Program-made: the position numbers and the translations under genes | From: an uncultured Desulfomonile sp. | Lineage (GTDB): Bacteria; Desulfobacterota; Desulfomonilia; Desulfomonilales; Desulfomonilaceae | Assembly: GCA_903920415.1 (NCBI GenBank) | Contig: CAIXMD010000377.1 | Coordinates: 1 to 5,722 of the forward strand | DNA: 5,722 bases | Direction: 5' to 3' | Part shown: in pieces, positions 4,771 through 5,722 of the stretch | Layout of the letters: every line of letters starts with the position of its first letter | Numbering within the stretch: position 1 is the first letter of the stretch | Notes under the pieces: generated by a model | Databases searched by the model: none | What the model was told of the DNA's origin: nothing | Seen by the model: the letters and a program-made list of their open reading frames with translations, nothing else

Positions 4771-5722
4771 TCACATCTTAAGTAAAACTTTGAAAGTGCT
4801 GGAATCCAGGGATTGCTTGAATGCCTCCTCAGCTTTATCGAAAGGGAAAACCCCGGAGATAAGAGATGTAGGATCAATCAGGCCTCTTTCCAGGATCCTG
4901 ATGGCTGGTGGGAAGAGTCCGCACCTTGATCCGACGACTGTAATCTCATTAATCACTAGAGAGGCAGGATTGAAATCCAGAGCGCCGTGGTAAGTGCTTT
5001 TTAGCACGAGAGTGCCACGCGGTTTCACAAGATTCGTTGCTAAATCCCACCCTGACGGATGCCCCGAAGCCTCTATGACAACGTCAAACTCCTCGGTCCT
5101 TTCTGTTAGGGCATCAACGGTCATCACCTTTCCGCCCATACGACCAAAAAGATCAAGTTTACCAGGATGCTTTCCTACGAGCAGCGTATCGCACCCGGTG
5201 AGGTTAAGAACCATGGACACCAAGAGGCCAAGCTTACCATCGCCGATTACCAGGACGCGGTCTGAAGGAAGGATTTTGACCTGCTCCAGAATTTCAAGCG
5301 CAGCGGCTAGAGGCTCCGTAAATACAGCTTTCTCGTTCGAAAGATTTTCGGGGAGAGGCACAAGGTTGGCTTGAGGAAGCGCAAGGTATTCGGCGAAAGC
5401 ACCGTTTCGGCCCTGGATACCGAGAACCGTCCGATGAGGACAGTGGCGCTCCAGACCGTTCCTGCAATACGCACAGCGCCCGCAGCCAGAGTTGATTTCT
5501 CCCACAACACGCTTGCCCAAGAGTTCAGGATCAGGAGATTGGTGCACAACTCCGACAAATTCATGACCCAATACTCCTGTATAGTTCATATAGCCTTGGA
5601 TGATTTCTGCGTCAGTTTTACAAATTCCTGCCATGAGGACTCTTATCAGAGCTTCTCCCGGTCCAGGTTCCGGATCAGGAATTTCCTTCATGGCTAATTT
5701 ATTGTCAAAGACGAGAGCTTTC
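4771..5722 (-). CDS. Zinc-dependent medium-chain dehydrogenase (cd08242-like MDR), 5' end just cut off
   Basis: The frame runs to the window edge. The last ten codons before the internal ATG at 5691 read KALVFDNKLA, typical for the start of this family. The final base, G on the minus strand, fits the third base of an ATG starting two bases outside, so the full protein is about 317 residues. Numbered that way, the catalytic zinc residues are Cys35 (GICKTD), His54-Glu55 (GHEF) and Glu137 (TEPLAA). The structural zinc has Cys81, Cys84, Cys87 and Cys95. The nucleotide fold has GDGKLG (161-166), and the second strand ends in VGKH (183-186) without the NAD-type aspartate, which suggests NADP. Motifs such as VVGEINSGCGRC, RTVLGI and NEITVVGSRCG match an uncharacterised MDR group found in bacteria and plants. 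The substrate is unknown. It does not closely resemble the other dehydrogenase here, so this is not a recent duplication. Confidence 0.9.
   Translation of the reverse strand, partial: KALVFDNKLAMKEIPDPEPGPGEALIRVLMAGICKTDAEIIQGYMNYTGVLGHEFVGVVHQSPDPELLGKRVVGEINSGCGRCAYCRNGLERHCPHRTVLGIQGRNGAFAEYLALPQANLVPLPENLSNEKAVFTEPLAAALEILEQVKILPSDRVLVIGDGKLGLLVSMVLNLTGCDTLLVGKHPGKLDLFGRMGGKVMTVDALTERTEEFDVVIEASGHPSGWDLATNLVKPRGTLVLKSTYHGALDFNPASLVINEITVVGSRCGLFPPAIRILERGLIDPTSLISGVFPFDKAEEAFKQSLDSSTFKVLLKM

Overview
The window looks like chromosomal DNA of a Gram-negative bacterium. The intermediate GC content, the PpiD-like inner-membrane foldase and the sigma70-type promoters fit this. The overall protein style resembles Desulfobacterota (former Deltaproteobacteria), but that placement is inferred from recalled family similarity and was not tested. 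I see no rRNA, tRNA, CRISPR array, insertion sequence, attachment site or origin. No convincing intrinsic terminator was found either.

Layout. At the left edge (1-303, minus) is the N-terminal 101 codons of a membrane-anchored PpiD/SurA-type periplasmic foldase, with its own consensus-like promoter. It diverges from a three-gene plus-strand block. The first gene is an LsrF-like class I thiolase/aldolase (456-1385). The second is an NAD-type zinc polyol or iditol/threonine-like dehydrogenase (1515-2543). The third is an M24 'Xaa-Pro peptidase' family protein (2581-3771). The upstream promoter carries a perfect 9-bp inverted repeat, a candidate operator. A second, weaker promoter may lie before the dehydrogenase.

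The rest is on the minus strand. There is a small cysteine-containing coiled-coil protein (3798-4163) that converges on the M24 gene and has a strong promoter and Shine-Dalgarno. Next comes a small exported protein (4396-4656). At the right edge is a second zinc-dependent medium-chain dehydrogenase (4771-5722). Its start codon lies two bases past the window end. The 232-bp stretch between the two small genes holds the promoter of the first, an AT-rich inverted repeat and a doubtful 39-codon frame; I see no supported gene in it.

How the genes may work together. The LsrF-like enzyme, the NAD-type dehydrogenase and the M24 protein share orientation and form a likely transcription unit. Oxidation of a hydroxyl to a ketone, then carbon-carbon cleavage by a Schiff-base thiolase/aldolase, is a chemically sensible route for a sugar- or polyol-like compound. 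The M24 protein would either cleave a C-N bond in the substrate or do non-peptidase chemistry: one of its usual metal-binding glutamates reads as lysine. No kinase, transporter or regulator is visible, so the substrate is open. I do not see a clear new defence or mobile system. The points most worth a second look are the lsr-independent LsrF operon, the M24 active-site substitution, the operator-like palindrome and the two uncharacterised small proteins.
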